Source: Lentzea tibetensis (lineage in GTDB: Bacteria; Actinomycetota; Actinomycetes; Mycobacteriales; Pseudonocardiaceae). From it: 64,000 bases of DNA. The notes under the pieces were generated by a model that saw nothing but the letters and a program-made list of their open reading frames with translations, was not told the DNA's origin and did no database searches. The position numbers were made by a program, and so were the translations under genes. The stretch spans positions 1 to 64,000 of the forward strand of contig NZ_VOBR01000004.1 in NCBI RefSeq assembly GCF_007845675.1, written 5' to 3'. Of this stretch, positions 40,814-49,581 are shown in pieces; position 1 is the first letter of the stretch, and each line of letters opens with the position of its first letter.

Positions 40814-41888
40814 CCATCAGCTCCGCGGGCCCGTGACTGATCAGGTGCCTGCGGTAGCGCACAGCGGCCGCGGCGTCGACCAGCTCGACGCCGTGGCCGA
40901 GCACCTCCTCGACCACGACCCGCGCCTCGGTGCGGGCCAGCTGCGCGCCGAGGCAGTAGTGCGTGCCGTACCCGAACCCGAGGTGTGGCGGCACCGGCGG
41001 CCGTTGGGGGTCGAGCACCTCGTCGAACACCGACGTGTCGCGGTTGCCCGCGGCGAAGTCCAGGAACAGGTGCTCCCCCTCCGCCACCCGCACGCCGCCG
41101 ACCGCCGTGTCGGTCGTCGCGGTGCGGAAGAAGCCGCGGAACGGCGACTCCAGCCGGATCACCTCCTCCACGAACCCCTCGACCGGTGCGGCCCCCTCGC
41201 CCAGCCGCAGCACGAGGCTCGACAGCAGGTTCGTGGTCGAGTCGGTGCCCGCGACGACGAGCGCCAGGCACAGCGCGAGCCGGTCCCGCTCGGGCAGCTC
41301 CGTGAACAGCTGGGTGCGGCCGAAGTACGCGGCGAACTCGGTCATGCCCGCGAAGTAGGCGCCCAGCACCTCGGGGGTGACCTCCTCGCCGTTGGTCAGG
41401 TCGAGCACGGGCTGGACGAACGAGCGGAACAGCTCGCGGTCGGCGTCCGGAACCTCGAGGACGTCCGCGATGACGCTCAGCGCGAGCGGTGCCGCGAAGC
41501 CGCTGACGAAGTCGATCTCGTGATCCAACTCAGCAAGCGCTTTCCGCACCTTCGCGCGAATTCCTTCAGCCATCCGGCGCACAACCATTGGAGTGAATTT
41601 CTGATTCGCCACACGACGAATTCTCGTGTGGTCGAAGCCGTCCGCACTGTTTAGTGAAGACATCAATGCAAGTAATCGTTGCTGCTCCAGCGGCAATGAT
41701 GCCGCCAGAGCGGCGAGCTGCGGGCCCGCCATGTGTCGAGATGAGAAGGTCTCCGGCGCCCCGAGCACCGAACGCAGGTGGTCGTACCTGCTCACGACGT
41801 ACGCACCGATCGTGGGTTCGAACTCCATCGGGCTATCTTGTCCCGTGACCCATCCTTTTCGTCGGGGGCCTGACGAACAGGACAACAA
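40788..41888 (-). CDS. Cytochrome P450 with short N-terminus
   Basis: Up to 366 residues. I-helix V-V-A-G-T-D-S-T-T, ExxR in E-E-V-I-R-L and haem loop F-G-Y-G-T-H-Y-C-L-G with Cys312. Homology begins almost at residue 1 (G-A-Y-V-V-S-R-Y-D-H-L), so about 20-30 residues usual before this point are missing. The only upstream start is TTG 41888, touching the opposing regulator's TTG; ATG 41828 would shorten it further. It may be controlled by the adjacent SARP regulator. Substrate unknown. Confidence 0.85.
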   Translation of the reverse strand: MLSCSSGPRRKGWVTGQDSPMEFEPTIGAYVVSRYDHLRSVLGAPETFSSRHMAGPQLAALAASLPLEQQRLLALMSSLNSADGFDHTRIRRVANQKFTPMVVRRMAEGIRAKVRKALAELDHEIDFVSGFAAPLALSVIADVLEVPDADRELFRSFVQPVLDLTNGEEVTPEVLGAYFAGMTEFAAYFGRTQLFTELPERDRLALCLALVVAGTDSTTNLLSSLVLRLGEGAAPVEGFVEEVIRLESPFRGFFRTATTDTAVGGVRVAEGEHLFLDFAAGNRDTSVFDEVLDPQRPPVPPHLGFGYGTHYCLGAQLARTEARVVVEEVLGHGVELVDAAAAVRYRRHLISHGPAELMVRPAKRPG

Positions 41889-44672
41889 TTGATCATTCGA
41901 CTACTCGGACCACTCGAACTGACCGGTCCGAACGGAGTCGTACCACTCAAAGGGGCAGGACAACGAACGCTTGTCGCCCGCCTGGCGATCCGACCAGGAG
42001 AAACTGTTCAGCGTTCCGCGCTCATCGATGCACTCTGGTCGGACAACGCGCCCGTGACGGCGACGAAAACCCTGCACAGCCTCCTCGCGCATCTGCGCAG
42101 GGAGATGCGTGACGCGGGACTCGAGGAACTGATCACGACGCGCGATCCGGGCTACGTGCTGCACGCGCAGGCGGACGCCGTCGACGCGGTGCGGTTCGCG
42201 AAGCTGGCCACCGAAGGGCGTGCCGCGACAGACCCGGACCAGGCAGCGGAGACGTTGCGCGAAGCGCTCGGACTGTGGACCGGGGATCCACTGGCCGACT
42301 GCCGTCCGAGCGACTGGGTGCGGCACGAGTCCGCACGGCTGGCCGAGCTGCGGCTGGACGTCGTCGAGGACCTGATGTTCGCGGATCTCCGGCTCGGCAG
42401 GCACGCGGCGGCGGTCGGCGAGCTCGGCTCGCTGGTGGAGCGCCACCCGTTCCGCGAACGGCTGTGGGAGCTGTTCATGCTCGCGCTCTACCGGTGCGGC
42501 AGGCAGGCGGACGCGCTCGCCGCGTTCCAGCGGGCCCGTTCGACGCTGGTCGGCCAGCTCGGCATCGAGCCGGGCACCGCGCTGCGGTCGCTGGAAGCCG
42601 CGATGCTGCGCAACGATCCCACGCTCGAGGCGGCCGGGGCGTCGGTGCGGATCACCGGCAACCTGCCGGCCGACGTCACCAGCTTCGTCGACCGGCCGGA
42701 GGCCGAGGACGTGATGAAGCTGATGGCCGAGCACCGGATGGTGACGCTGACCGGGGTCGGCGGAGTCGGCAAGACCAGGCTCGCGCTGCACGTGGCGCAG
42801 CGACAGGAGTTCACCGACGGCGTGTGGGTCGTCGAGCTGGCCGCGTTGCGGGACCGGGCGCTGGTACCGCACACGGTCGCCGAGGCGCTGCAGGTCGTCG
42901 ACCAGACCGGGCGCGGCCAGCTCGCGGTGCTCACCGAGTACCTGAAGCACCGGGAGACGTTGCTGGTGCTGGACAACTGCGAGCACGTCGTCGACCACTG
43001 CGCGATCCTCGCGGACACCCTGCTGCGCTCGGCGCCCGGCTTGAAGATCGTCGCGACGAGCCGAAGACCGTTGCGCGTGTACGGCGAGCAGGTGCTGGCG
43101 GTGGCGCCGATGTCCGTGCCGCACCCGGCGTCGACGCTGTTCGCGCACCGCGCGGACGCCGCTGTTCCCGGCACGTTCTCGATCACCCCGGAGAACGAGG
43201 GCGCGGTCGCGGACCTGTGCCGCAGGCTGGACGGCATCCCGCTGGCGATCGAGCTGGCCGCGTTGCGCGTGCGGACGCTGACGCCCGCCCAGCTCCTGTC
43301 CAGGTTGGACGATCGGTTCCGGATGCTCGGGGACGGCGGGCGGTCGGCGTTGCCGCAGCACCAGACGCTGCTGGCGACCATGGACTGGAGCTACGACCTG
43401 TGCTCGCCGCGCGAACAGCTGCTGTGGCACCGGGCTTCGGTGTTCGCCGGCAGCTTCGACCTCGAAGCGGCCGAGGCGGTGTGCGCGGACGGGCAGCTCG
43501 ACATGGACGTCGTGTTCGACGCCGTCGACGGGCTGGTCGACAAGTCCGTGCTGGTGCGCGAGGAACGCGAAGGCATCGCGCGGTACCGGCTGTTGGAGAC
43601 CGTCCGCCAGTACGGGCAGTCCAAGCTCCGCGAGGAGGGCGACGAGCGGCAGCTGCGCAGGCGCCACCGCGACTGGTACCTCGACATCGCCGAGGAGGGC
43701 GAGCGGGACTGGTTCAGCGAGCGGCAGGCCGCGACGGTCGGCCGGATGGCCGTGGAGCAGGGCAACATCCGCGCGGCGCTGGAGTTCTCGCTCACCACGC
43801 CCGGTGAGACCGAGCTGGGGATCCGGCTCGCCGGGACGCTGTGGTTCTACTGGGTCGGCTGCGGCAGGCTCGCCGAGGGCAGGCACTGGTTGAACTGGGC
43901 ACTGTCGCTCGAGACCGCGCCGAGCGAGGCCCGCTGCAAAGCCTTGTGGGTCAACGGGTACGTGGCGACGTTGCAGGGCAACACCGCCGCCGTGGCGAGC
44001 CTGGTCCGCGAGTGCAACGACGAGGCGACGCTGCTCGGTGACGACAGCGCGCTCGCCTACGGCCTGTACGTGCTCGGCGCCGCCGCCGTGTTCGACGACG
44101 ACCTGGACACCGGCGCGAAGCTGCTGGAACAGGCCTACACGAGGCACATGGAGCTGGGGCACTTGAACAGCAACGTGATCATGTCGCGAGTCGCTCTCGC
44201 GATCACCGTCGCCTTCAGCGGCGAGCTCGACCGCGCGGAGCAGCTGTGCGTCGACGCACGCGCCGAGTGCGAGGAGAACGGCGAGCAGTGGGCGCTGGCG
44301 TACGCGCTCTACGTGCTGGCGTTCGTCGCGACGGCGCGCGGTGACGTGGTGAACGCGCGGGAGCTCGCGCTGGAGTCGTTGCGCATCAAGGCGCGGTACG
44401 ACGACCTGCTGGGCATCGCGGTGTCCGTCGAGCTGCTGGCGCTGCTCGCGGTGCTGACCGGTGCCGCCGAGCAGGCCGCGGTGCTGCTGGGCGGGGCGGA
44501 CCGGGTGTGGCAGTCGGTCGGTCTTCCGCTGTTCGGCTCCGCCAACTTCGCGGCGCCGCACGAGCAGTGCGTGATGCTCGCGAAGCAGGCGCTCGGCGAG
44601 GCCTACGACGCGGCGTTCGCGCGGGGCAACGCGATGACGACCGCGCAGGTGGTGGCACGTGCGCAGTCGTGA
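41889..44672 (+). CDS. AfsR/SARP-type regulator with STAND ATPase and TPR region
   Basis: 927 residues. N-terminal winged-helix DNA-binding domain (M-I-I-R-L-L-G-P-L-E-L) and BTAD domain (about 95-240), then a STAND/NB-ARC NTPase with Walker A G-V-G-G-V-G-K-T (about 289-296), Walker B-like L-L-V-L-D-N-C-E-H and G-I-P-L-A-I-E-L-A-A, and helical TPR-like repeats to the end. Such proteins activate secondary-metabolite or stress genes on binding a ligand. TTG start with AGGA upstream. Divergent, with no spacer, from the P450 gene, its most likely target. Confidence 0.9.
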   Translation: MIIRLLGPLELTGPNGVVPLKGAGQRTLVARLAIRPGETVQRSALIDALWSDNAPVTATKTLHSLLAHLRREMRDAGLEELITTRDPGYVLHAQADAVDAVRFAKLATEGRAATDPDQAAETLREALGLWTGDPLADCRPSDWVRHESARLAELRLDVVEDLMFADLRLGRHAAAVGELGSLVERHPFRERLWELFMLALYRCGRQADALAAFQRARSTLVGQLGIEPGTALRSLEAAMLRNDPTLEAAGASVRITGNLPADVTSFVDRPEAEDVMKLMAEHRMVTLTGVGGVGKTRLALHVAQRQEFTDGVWVVELAALRDRALVPHTVAEALQVVDQTGRGQLAVLTEYLKHRETLLVLDNCEHVVDHCAILADTLLRSAPGLKIVATSRRPLRVYGEQVLAVAPMSVPHPASTLFAHRADAAVPGTFSITPENEGAVADLCRRLDGIPLAIELAALRVRTLTPAQLLSRLDDRFRMLGDGGRSALPQHQTLLATMDWSYDLCSPREQLLWHRASVFAGSFDLEAAEAVCADGQLDMDVVFDAVDGLVDKSVLVREEREGIARYRLLETVRQYGQSKLREEGDERQLRRRHRDWYLDIAEEGERDWFSERQAATVGRMAVEQGNIRAALEFSLTTPGETELGIRLAGTLWFYWVGCGRLAEGRHWLNWALSLETAPSEARCKALWVNGYVATLQGNTAAVASLVRECNDEATLLGDDSALAYGLYVLGAAAVFDDDLDTGAKLLEQAYTRHMELGHLNSNVIMSRVALAITVAFSGELDRAEQLCVDARAECEENGEQWALAYALYVLAFVATARGDVVNARELALESLRIKARYDDLLGIAVSVELLALLAVLTGAAEQAAVLLGGADRVWQSVGLPLFGSANFAAPHEQCVMLAKQALGEAYDAAFARGNAMTTAQVVARAQS

Positions 44673-44703
44673 CGCAACCCGCGCGCAGCCGCGCTGGGCG
44701 ACC

Positions 44704-45354
44704 ATGCGCGACATGGACGCGACCACCGTGCGGATGCCGGACGCCGAGACCGTCGAGGAAGTACTCAAGCTCGCGTCCCGCGCGCCGACGTTCGACGCGG
44801 TGCCGCCCGCCCGCTGGCGCATCGGCGCCGACCGGCTGGAGCTGCTGACCACGCGGATGGACCCGGTCGCGCTGATCGCGTGCGGCGCGGCGCTGCACCA
44901 CGTCCGCATCGGGCTGTCCGCGCTCGGCTGGTCGTGCCGCGTGCACCGCAAGCCGAAGGGCGATCACCTGGCGACGGTGTTCCCGCGCTGGGAGCTGGAC
45001 CCGTTCTCCAACGAGGTGGCCTCGGCCGCCGCGGTCTCGCTGCGCCGGTCCGACGCGCGCACGTTCTCCGACCAGGAGGTGCCGATCTCGGCGCTGACGT
45101 GGCTGCTGCAGGCCGCGCAGGCCGAGGGCGCGTCGCTGGTGCCGGTGTCCAAGGGCAACGGCGTGGTGCTGTCGCTGGTGGCGGAGTCGGACGACTTGGC
45201 TCTGCTGCGCGGGGGTGAGGCGTTGTCGTCGGTGTTGCTGGCCGCGACCGTGTGGGGGCTGGCGAGCCACGTCCGCATCGACGGTGACGCCGTGCTGATC
45301 CGGGTGGGCTGGCAGTGGCCGAACGCCGAACCGTTGCCGCATTCCGCGCGCTGA
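44704..45354 (+). CDS. Acg-like nitroreductase-fold flavoprotein, short form
   Basis: 216 residues. Resembles mycobacterial Acg/Rv3131 proteins: V-L-K-L-A-S-R-A-P-T, C-G-A-A-L-H-H-V-R-I-G-L, S-L-R-R-S-D-A-R-T-F-S-D and G-E-A-L-S-S-V-L-L-A-A-T. Acg proteins are about 330 residues, so the C-terminal half here is compressed. FMN binding without a normal nitroreductase activity is the family expectation. It follows the SARP gene by 31 bp and could share its transcript. ATG 44704 is chosen over GTG 44659. Confidence 0.7.
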   Translation: MRDMDATTVRMPDAETVEEVLKLASRAPTFDAVPPARWRIGADRLELLTTRMDPVALIACGAALHHVRIGLSALGWSCRVHRKPKGDHLATVFPRWELDPFSNEVASAAAVSLRRSDARTFSDQEVPISALTWLLQAAQAEGASLVPVSKGNGVVLSLVAESDDLALLRGGEALSSVLLAATVWGLASHVRIDGDAVLIRVGWQWPNAEPLPHSAR

Positions 45355-45382
45355 GGCCCGCCGCGTCGGGGACGATGGCCGG

Positions 45383-45781
45383 GTGGACTTCGACCGGCAG
45401 CTCACGCTCGCGCAGCTCGTGGGCGACCGCTGGCGCAGGCCCGGCCAGGAGGCGACCGCTCTCTACGCGGAGCTGTGCCAGTTGCGGCACATCCCCGTGC
45501 GGGAGCTGAACAGGGAGGACCTGAGGCTGCTGGTCATCCAGCACGTCGGGCTGGAGTTCACCGTGCCGCTGGCGCTGGAGCACGTCGAGGAGGACCCGCT
45601 GGTCCAGGCGAACCTGTTCTGCGGTGACCTGCTCACGAGCCTGCTCCGGGTGGACGTGTCGTTCTGGGAGGACCACGTCCAGCTGCGGGACCGGGTGTCC
45701 GCGGTGCTGGACTCGTTGCGCGACCTGCCGTGGGGCACCGAGGAGACGGTGATCATCACGGCCGAGCAGTTCCCCGGATAA
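45383..45781 (+). CDS. CdiI-type contact-dependent inhibition immunity protein (orphan)
   Basis: 132 residues. The body follows the CdiI immunity family closely: L-R-H-I-P-V-R-E-L, N-R-E-D-L-R-L-L-V-I-Q-H-V-G-L, V-P-L-A-L-E-H-V-E-E-D-P-L and G-D-L-L-T-S-L-L-R-V-D-V-S-F-W. In complete systems it neutralises the toxin tip of CdiA; no CdiA/CdiB or polymorphic toxin gene is present here. GTG start. It could guard against toxins from neighbours or belong to a distant toxin locus. Confidence 0.7.
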   Translation: MDFDRQLTLAQLVGDRWRRPGQEATALYAELCQLRHIPVRELNREDLRLLVIQHVGLEFTVPLALEHVEEDPLVQANLFCGDLLTSLLRVDVSFWEDHVQLRDRVSAVLDSLRDLPWGTEETVIITAEQFPG

Positions 45782-45826
45782 CCGCACGTTAGGCGCCCCT
45801 TTACCGCCTGCTGTCCTGATGAGGGC

Positions 45827-46189
45827 ATGTCCTCCAAGATGTTCGCGGCTGCCGGCCTCGTGCTGGCCTCCATCGCCGCCACCCAGATCGTGTCCGCGCC
45901 CACGGCCTCGGCCGAGACGTGCAAGGCGTCGTACTACAGCGGCGGCGGCACCACGGCGTCCGGCGAGCGGTTCAACCCCAACGCGCTCACCGCGGCGCAC
46001 AAGACGCTGCGCTTCAACACGAAGGTCAAGGTCACCAACCGGTCGAACGGCAAGTCCGTGACCGTGCGGATCAACGACCGCGGCCCGTACGTGGCCGGCC
46101 GCTGCATCGACCTCACGCCGCGCGGTTTCAAGGCGCTGGCACCGCTGTCCCAGGGCGTCGTAAACGTCACGGTCACTGTCGTTAGTTAA
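45827..46189 (+). CDS. Secreted RlpA-like double-psi beta-barrel protein
   Basis: 120 residues. Signal peptide about 1-30 ending A-S-A-E, then a complete RlpA-like domain: A-S-Y-Y-S-G-G-G-T-T-A-S-G-E-R-F, L-T-A-A-H-K-T-L, V-R-I-N-D-R-G-P-Y and C-I-D-L-T. The Asp in N-D-R-G-P is the catalytic candidate in lytic transglycosylases of this fold. Likely acts on cell-wall peptidoglycan. Small and monocistronic. Confidence 0.9.
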   Translation: MSSKMFAAAGLVLASIAATQIVSAPTASAETCKASYYSGGGTTASGERFNPNALTAAHKTLRFNTKVKVTNRSNGKSVTVRINDRGPYVAGRCIDLTPRGFKALAPLSQGVVNVTVTVVS

Positions 46190-46254
46190 CCAATTCATGC
46201 GTTCCGCTTGACCCGATCGAGTGAACGAGATAGGCAATCCGGGTGCTCGTGGGT

Positions 46255-46614
46255 ATGAGCGGACCAGGGCGGCTGGCGATGGGTGCTCTCATCGGCGCCG
46301 CCCTGGCCGCGCTCCTCAACGTCGCCGGGCCCCAGTTCCTGTCCTCGGCCGAAGGCGACGGATCAGTCGACGTGACGATCTCCCGGCAGAAGCCGACGAT
46401 GACCGTCTCGCTGATCAACACGCCCTCGACCCTGCCGCCGGTGTCGCTCTCCAGCTCGACCTCGGCCTCGTCGTCCTCCAGCACCACGACCACCACCACG
46501 ACGACGACAACGGTCGTGACGACGATGACTCAGCCCAAGCCGACGACCACGACCAACCCGCCCACACCCACCACGACGACCACGACGAAGCGGTGCGGGC
46601 TGATCTTCTGCTAG
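46255..46614 (+). CDS. Exported Ser/Thr-rich low-complexity protein
   Basis: 119 residues. An N-terminal hydrophobic segment (M-G-A-L-I-G-A-A-L-A-A-L-L) acts as a signal or anchor, then a short domain and a long Ser/Thr/Pro stretch (runs of up to ten Thr, about residues 65-110) ending K-R-C-G-L-I-F-C. The Thr run would be heavily glycosylated if exported. ATG 46255; GTG 46243 is also in frame. Convergent and directly abutting the next gene. Confidence 0.6.
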   Translation: MSGPGRLAMGALIGAALAALLNVAGPQFLSSAEGDGSVDVTISRQKPTMTVSLINTPSTLPPVSLSSSTSASSSSSTTTTTTTTTTVVTTMTQPKPTTTTNPPTPTTTTTTKRCGLIFC

Positions 46615-46908
46615 CTAGACGGCGTCGATCTTGAACGGGTCGTGCTCGGTGAGGATCTTGTCGAGGCGCGCTCTGTCGACGCGGCTGGATATGTAGCCCT
46701 CCTCCTGCCGGTCGCGGATCACCTTGGCGAGCGTGAACGCCGACGTGACCGTGTAGAGCAGGCCGAGGCCGAGGAACGCGCGCACCCAGCCGTTCACGGG
46801 CAGGAACGTGACCCCGATGGCGACGGAGCTCAGGGACAGCGCGAACGAGATGACCGCCTGCGCGAAGAACGCGGGCGTGGTGGGCGTGTGAGTCGTCGAA
46901 TTAGTCAT
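46615..46908 (-). CDS. YiaA/YiaB-family inner membrane protein
   Basis: 97 residues from ATG 46908. Two transmembrane helices in the YiaAB arrangement: A-V-I-S-F-A-L-S-L-S-S-V-A-I-G-V and V-R-A-F-L-G-L-G-L-L-Y-T-V-T-S-A-F, then R-D-R-Q-E. Function unknown across the family. The stop codon directly abuts the opposing gene's stop. Confidence 0.85.
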   Translation of the reverse strand: MTNSTTHTPTTPAFFAQAVISFALSLSSVAIGVTFLPVNGWVRAFLGLGLLYTVTSAFTLAKVIRDRQEEGYISSRVDRARLDKILTEHDPFKIDAV

Positions 46909-46955
46909 GATCCGAGAGTCCTGCGTCACACCCGGTCTGTCATGAGTACAGCTAC

Positions 46956-48722
46956 TCACTCAGCGGCAATCGTGAACACCACGACGTCGTTGAGCTCCTG
47001 CTTCGTGATCGGGAGCCCGTTCAGCGGGTGGATTAGCGCCGCCGCGTAAGGGGACTTCAGCGCGTCGACCTTCATCAGGACGACCGTGCGGATGCCGTAC
47101 TTGCGGAGCACCGCGACGCTGCTCTCGTCAGGGAAGAACTGGGTCTCGGCGAGGATGTCGTTGTACGCCTGCGGGTAGTTGCCCGAGGTGCCGTTGGCGA
47201 TCTTCGGGAAACCGTCCGTCGACCACAGCAGGTACTTGTACTCCGTGAACTCGTCGATCGGCAGGATCAGCATGGGGTCACGGCCCTGCGCGAACACCTG
47301 CTGGAGATCCGGCGGGATGCCGAGCGGCGACACGTAGGTGCGCGCCGGGATGCCTTCCAGCAGGACCGCGAGCACCGGCACGAACAGGAACATCGGGATC
47401 AGCCGCAGCGACACCTGCGTGCGGTCGACCATCAGCTCACCGAACCGCGTGACCGCGCCCGCGGCCAGCACCACCAGCAGCAGGATCACCCACAGGACGA
47501 GCCGGCCGGGCGTGCGGATCGCGTCGAATCCGGGCAGGTGTTCCCACAGCGGGCGGTACGTGTAGGCGCCGTCGAGCACCGATGCGCCGAGGCAGAGGAT
47601 CGTCATCACGAGCGTCGCGACGCCCAGCCAGATCCGGGTGCGGACCGGCCAGCTGCTCACGAACAGGCCGGTGATCGCGAGGATCGTGACGGCGAGTCCG
47701 GGGAACAACATCATCTCGGCGACGCCGTCCTGCGGCAGGAGGTCCAGCCGGTTGAACCCGGTCTCCAGCCACAACCACGTGTCGTAGTGGGCCGTCCAGA
47801 GCCCGCGCAACGGCGGCGAGAAGACCTGGACCTCTTTCCACTCACGCGTGAAGCCGTACTGCTCGACGACCCGGAAGTACGGGATCAGCATCGCGAGCGT
47901 GACGAGCAGGAAAATCGCGACGCCGACACCGTTGAACACGATGAGCTTGGCGGTGACCTGACGCCACCTCTTGATGATGGTCACGACGATCGCGATACCG
48001 ACCACGCCCATCAGGTAGGCGAACGGAATGCCCGTCGCGAACCCGATGGTGATCTGCCAGGCCGCGATCAACCAGCCGGCGAGGATCCACCACGGCTTCG
48101 GCTCGTCTTTGAGCCCGTGCCTGAGCGAATAGCCGTGGCCTTTCGCCAGCGCGTAGAGCGCGAGCGCGATACCGCCCGTGGAAAGAATGTTGAGGTGGCT
48201 GCCGTGCGTCAGCCGCCACGGCGCCCACGCGAAGACGACACCGGCGACGGTGGCCGCCTGCCAGTTGCCGCCCAGCTGCTTGACCAGCAGGTACGCGCCG
48301 ACGAACGCCAACGCGAACGCCGTCACGTACGCGATGTTGTAGCGGAACACCGCGTCGTACTGGCCGTCGCCGCCGATCAGCGCCAGCGGCAGGTAGCCGA
48401 GCAGCGAGTCGGTGAACGCGAAGTTGTCCGTCGACGGGAAGAAGATGTTGGCGGTCCAGAAGTCGCCCGTGGCGAACAGGTTCCGGTGCCACGCCATTTC
48501 CCACGTCTGCAACAACGGGTCGCCGAGGTCGTTCGCGATCATCGACTTGGGGTGGAGGACCAGCGGGAGGTTGAACAGACCGGAAAGCGCGAAGCCGACG
48601 AAGACGACCCACGTCGCCTCGCGGGAGAACAATCGCCCGAATGCTTTGGCGACTCTTGCCGGTCGACCTCGGGACGGCTGCTCACTGGAAACAGTCGTCT
48701 CCGGGATCGTGAATCCCCCCAC
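46956..48722 (-). CDS. Polytopic membrane protein, possible GT-C glycosyltransferase
   Basis: 588 residues with about 11-12 transmembrane helices. The first outer loop carries N-D-L-G-D-P-L-L-Q-T-W-E, an acidic motif like that of lipid-phosphosugar GT-C enzymes, and a soluble C-terminal domain follows the last helix. It heads the cluster of glycan genes on the other strand, so a role in transferring sugars outside the membrane is plausible, but the enzyme family is not certain. GTG start. Confidence 0.6.
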   Translation of the reverse strand: MGGFTIPETTVSSEQPSRGRPARVAKAFGRLFSREATWVVFVGFALSGLFNLPLVLHPKSMIANDLGDPLLQTWEMAWHRNLFATGDFWTANIFFPSTDNFAFTDSLLGYLPLALIGGDGQYDAVFRYNIAYVTAFALAFVGAYLLVKQLGGNWQAATVAGVVFAWAPWRLTHGSHLNILSTGGIALALYALAKGHGYSLRHGLKDEPKPWWILAGWLIAAWQITIGFATGIPFAYLMGVVGIAIVVTIIKRWRQVTAKLIVFNGVGVAIFLLVTLAMLIPYFRVVEQYGFTREWKEVQVFSPPLRGLWTAHYDTWLWLETGFNRLDLLPQDGVAEMMLFPGLAVTILAITGLFVSSWPVRTRIWLGVATLVMTILCLGASVLDGAYTYRPLWEHLPGFDAIRTPGRLVLWVILLLVVLAAGAVTRFGELMVDRTQVSLRLIPMFLFVPVLAVLLEGIPARTYVSPLGIPPDLQQVFAQGRDPMLILPIDEFTEYKYLLWSTDGFPKIANGTSGNYPQAYNDILAETQFFPDESSVAVLRKYGIRTVVLMKVDALKSPYAAALIHPLNGLPITKQELNDVVVFTIAAE

Positions 48723-48786
48723 GTCCTGGGCCCTTCCGCTCGACTCAGGCGCACCCTACCCCGGTAGAACGGGCTTACCTCGGCAA

Positions 48787-49455
48787 TCAGGACCGGGCTG
48801 TGTTCAGGCCCACGGGGCAGGAAACGCCGGTGCCACCGAGCCCGCAGTACCCGTACGGGTTCTTGGCATCGGACAGGTACTGCTGGTGATCTTCCTCGGC
48901 GTAGTAGAACTCATCCAGAGCGGCGATCTCCGTGGTGATCTTCCCGTGCCCGGACGCGTCCAGGGCGTGCTGATAGACCTCGGCGGAGGCGAGCGCGGTC
49001 ACCCGCTGCCCCTCATCACCCCAGTAGATCGCGGACCGGTACTGGCTCCCGATGTCCGCACCCTGACGCATCCCCTGCGTCGGGTCGTGCCCCTGCCAGA
49101 ACACCCGCAGGAGCTCCTGGAACGGCAGCTCGGTGGGGTTGAACACCACGAGAACGGCCTCGGTGTGCCCGGTCAGCCCGGAGCAGACTTCCTCGTAGGA
49201 GGGGTTGGGCGTGTACCCGCCCGCATAACCGACAGCGGTGCTGAACACCCCTGGCGTCTGCCAGAACAGCCGCTCAGCGCCCCAGAAGCAGCCCATCGCG
49301 ACCACGGCCGTGCGCAGCCCGTGCGGGAACGGAGGCTGTAGGGGACGATCGGGGAAGACCGCGTGGAACTGGGGTACCGGGACAGCCGAGGCGCGCCCTG
49401 GCAGGGCATCGGCTGATTTGATCATCGAGGTTTTGTCACGACCGAACCACGCCAT
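48787..49455 (-). CDS. msrA: Peptide-methionine (S)-S-oxide reductase
   Basis: 222 residues. The catalytic motif A-M-G-C-F-W-G-A-E contains Cys56; G-H-T-E-A-V, Y-R-S-A-I-Y and H-Q-Q-Y-L are the standard family blocks, with a C-terminal Cys pair (Y-C-G-L-G and V-S-C-P-V) for recycling. Repairs oxidised methionine in the cytosol. ATG 49455 is chosen since the family start (about 40 residues before the Cys) fits. Monocistronic. Confidence 0.95.
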   Translation of the reverse strand: MAWFGRDKTSMIKSADALPGRASAVPVPQFHAVFPDRPLQPPFPHGLRTAVVAMGCFWGAERLFWQTPGVFSTAVGYAGGYTPNPSYEEVCSGLTGHTEAVLVVFNPTELPFQELLRVFWQGHDPTQGMRQGADIGSQYRSAIYWGDEGQRVTALASAEVYQHALDASGHGKITTEIAALDEFYYAEEDHQQYLSDAKNPYGYCGLGGTGVSCPVGLNTARS

Positions 49456-49581
49456 GTCACCAATGTACGGGGGTGCTTCGCGCCACAACCAGGTCACGAC
49501 TTGAGAGGCCCGCGCGATGGCAAACGTGGACTTGGGCACAATGTCGGCGTCTTTACTGACACCTGGAAGGGGGTGCCAGGG

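Noticed and set aside
41901-44951. 1016-codon minus-strand frame opposite the SARP regulator
   Set aside because: No motif; Arg/His/Gln-rich antisense reading of a well-defined multidomain protein.
46480-46590. Short-period repeats that might suggest a CRISPR or satellite
   Set aside because: They are ACC/ACG codons of a Thr-rich protein linker; no spacers and no cas genes in the window.
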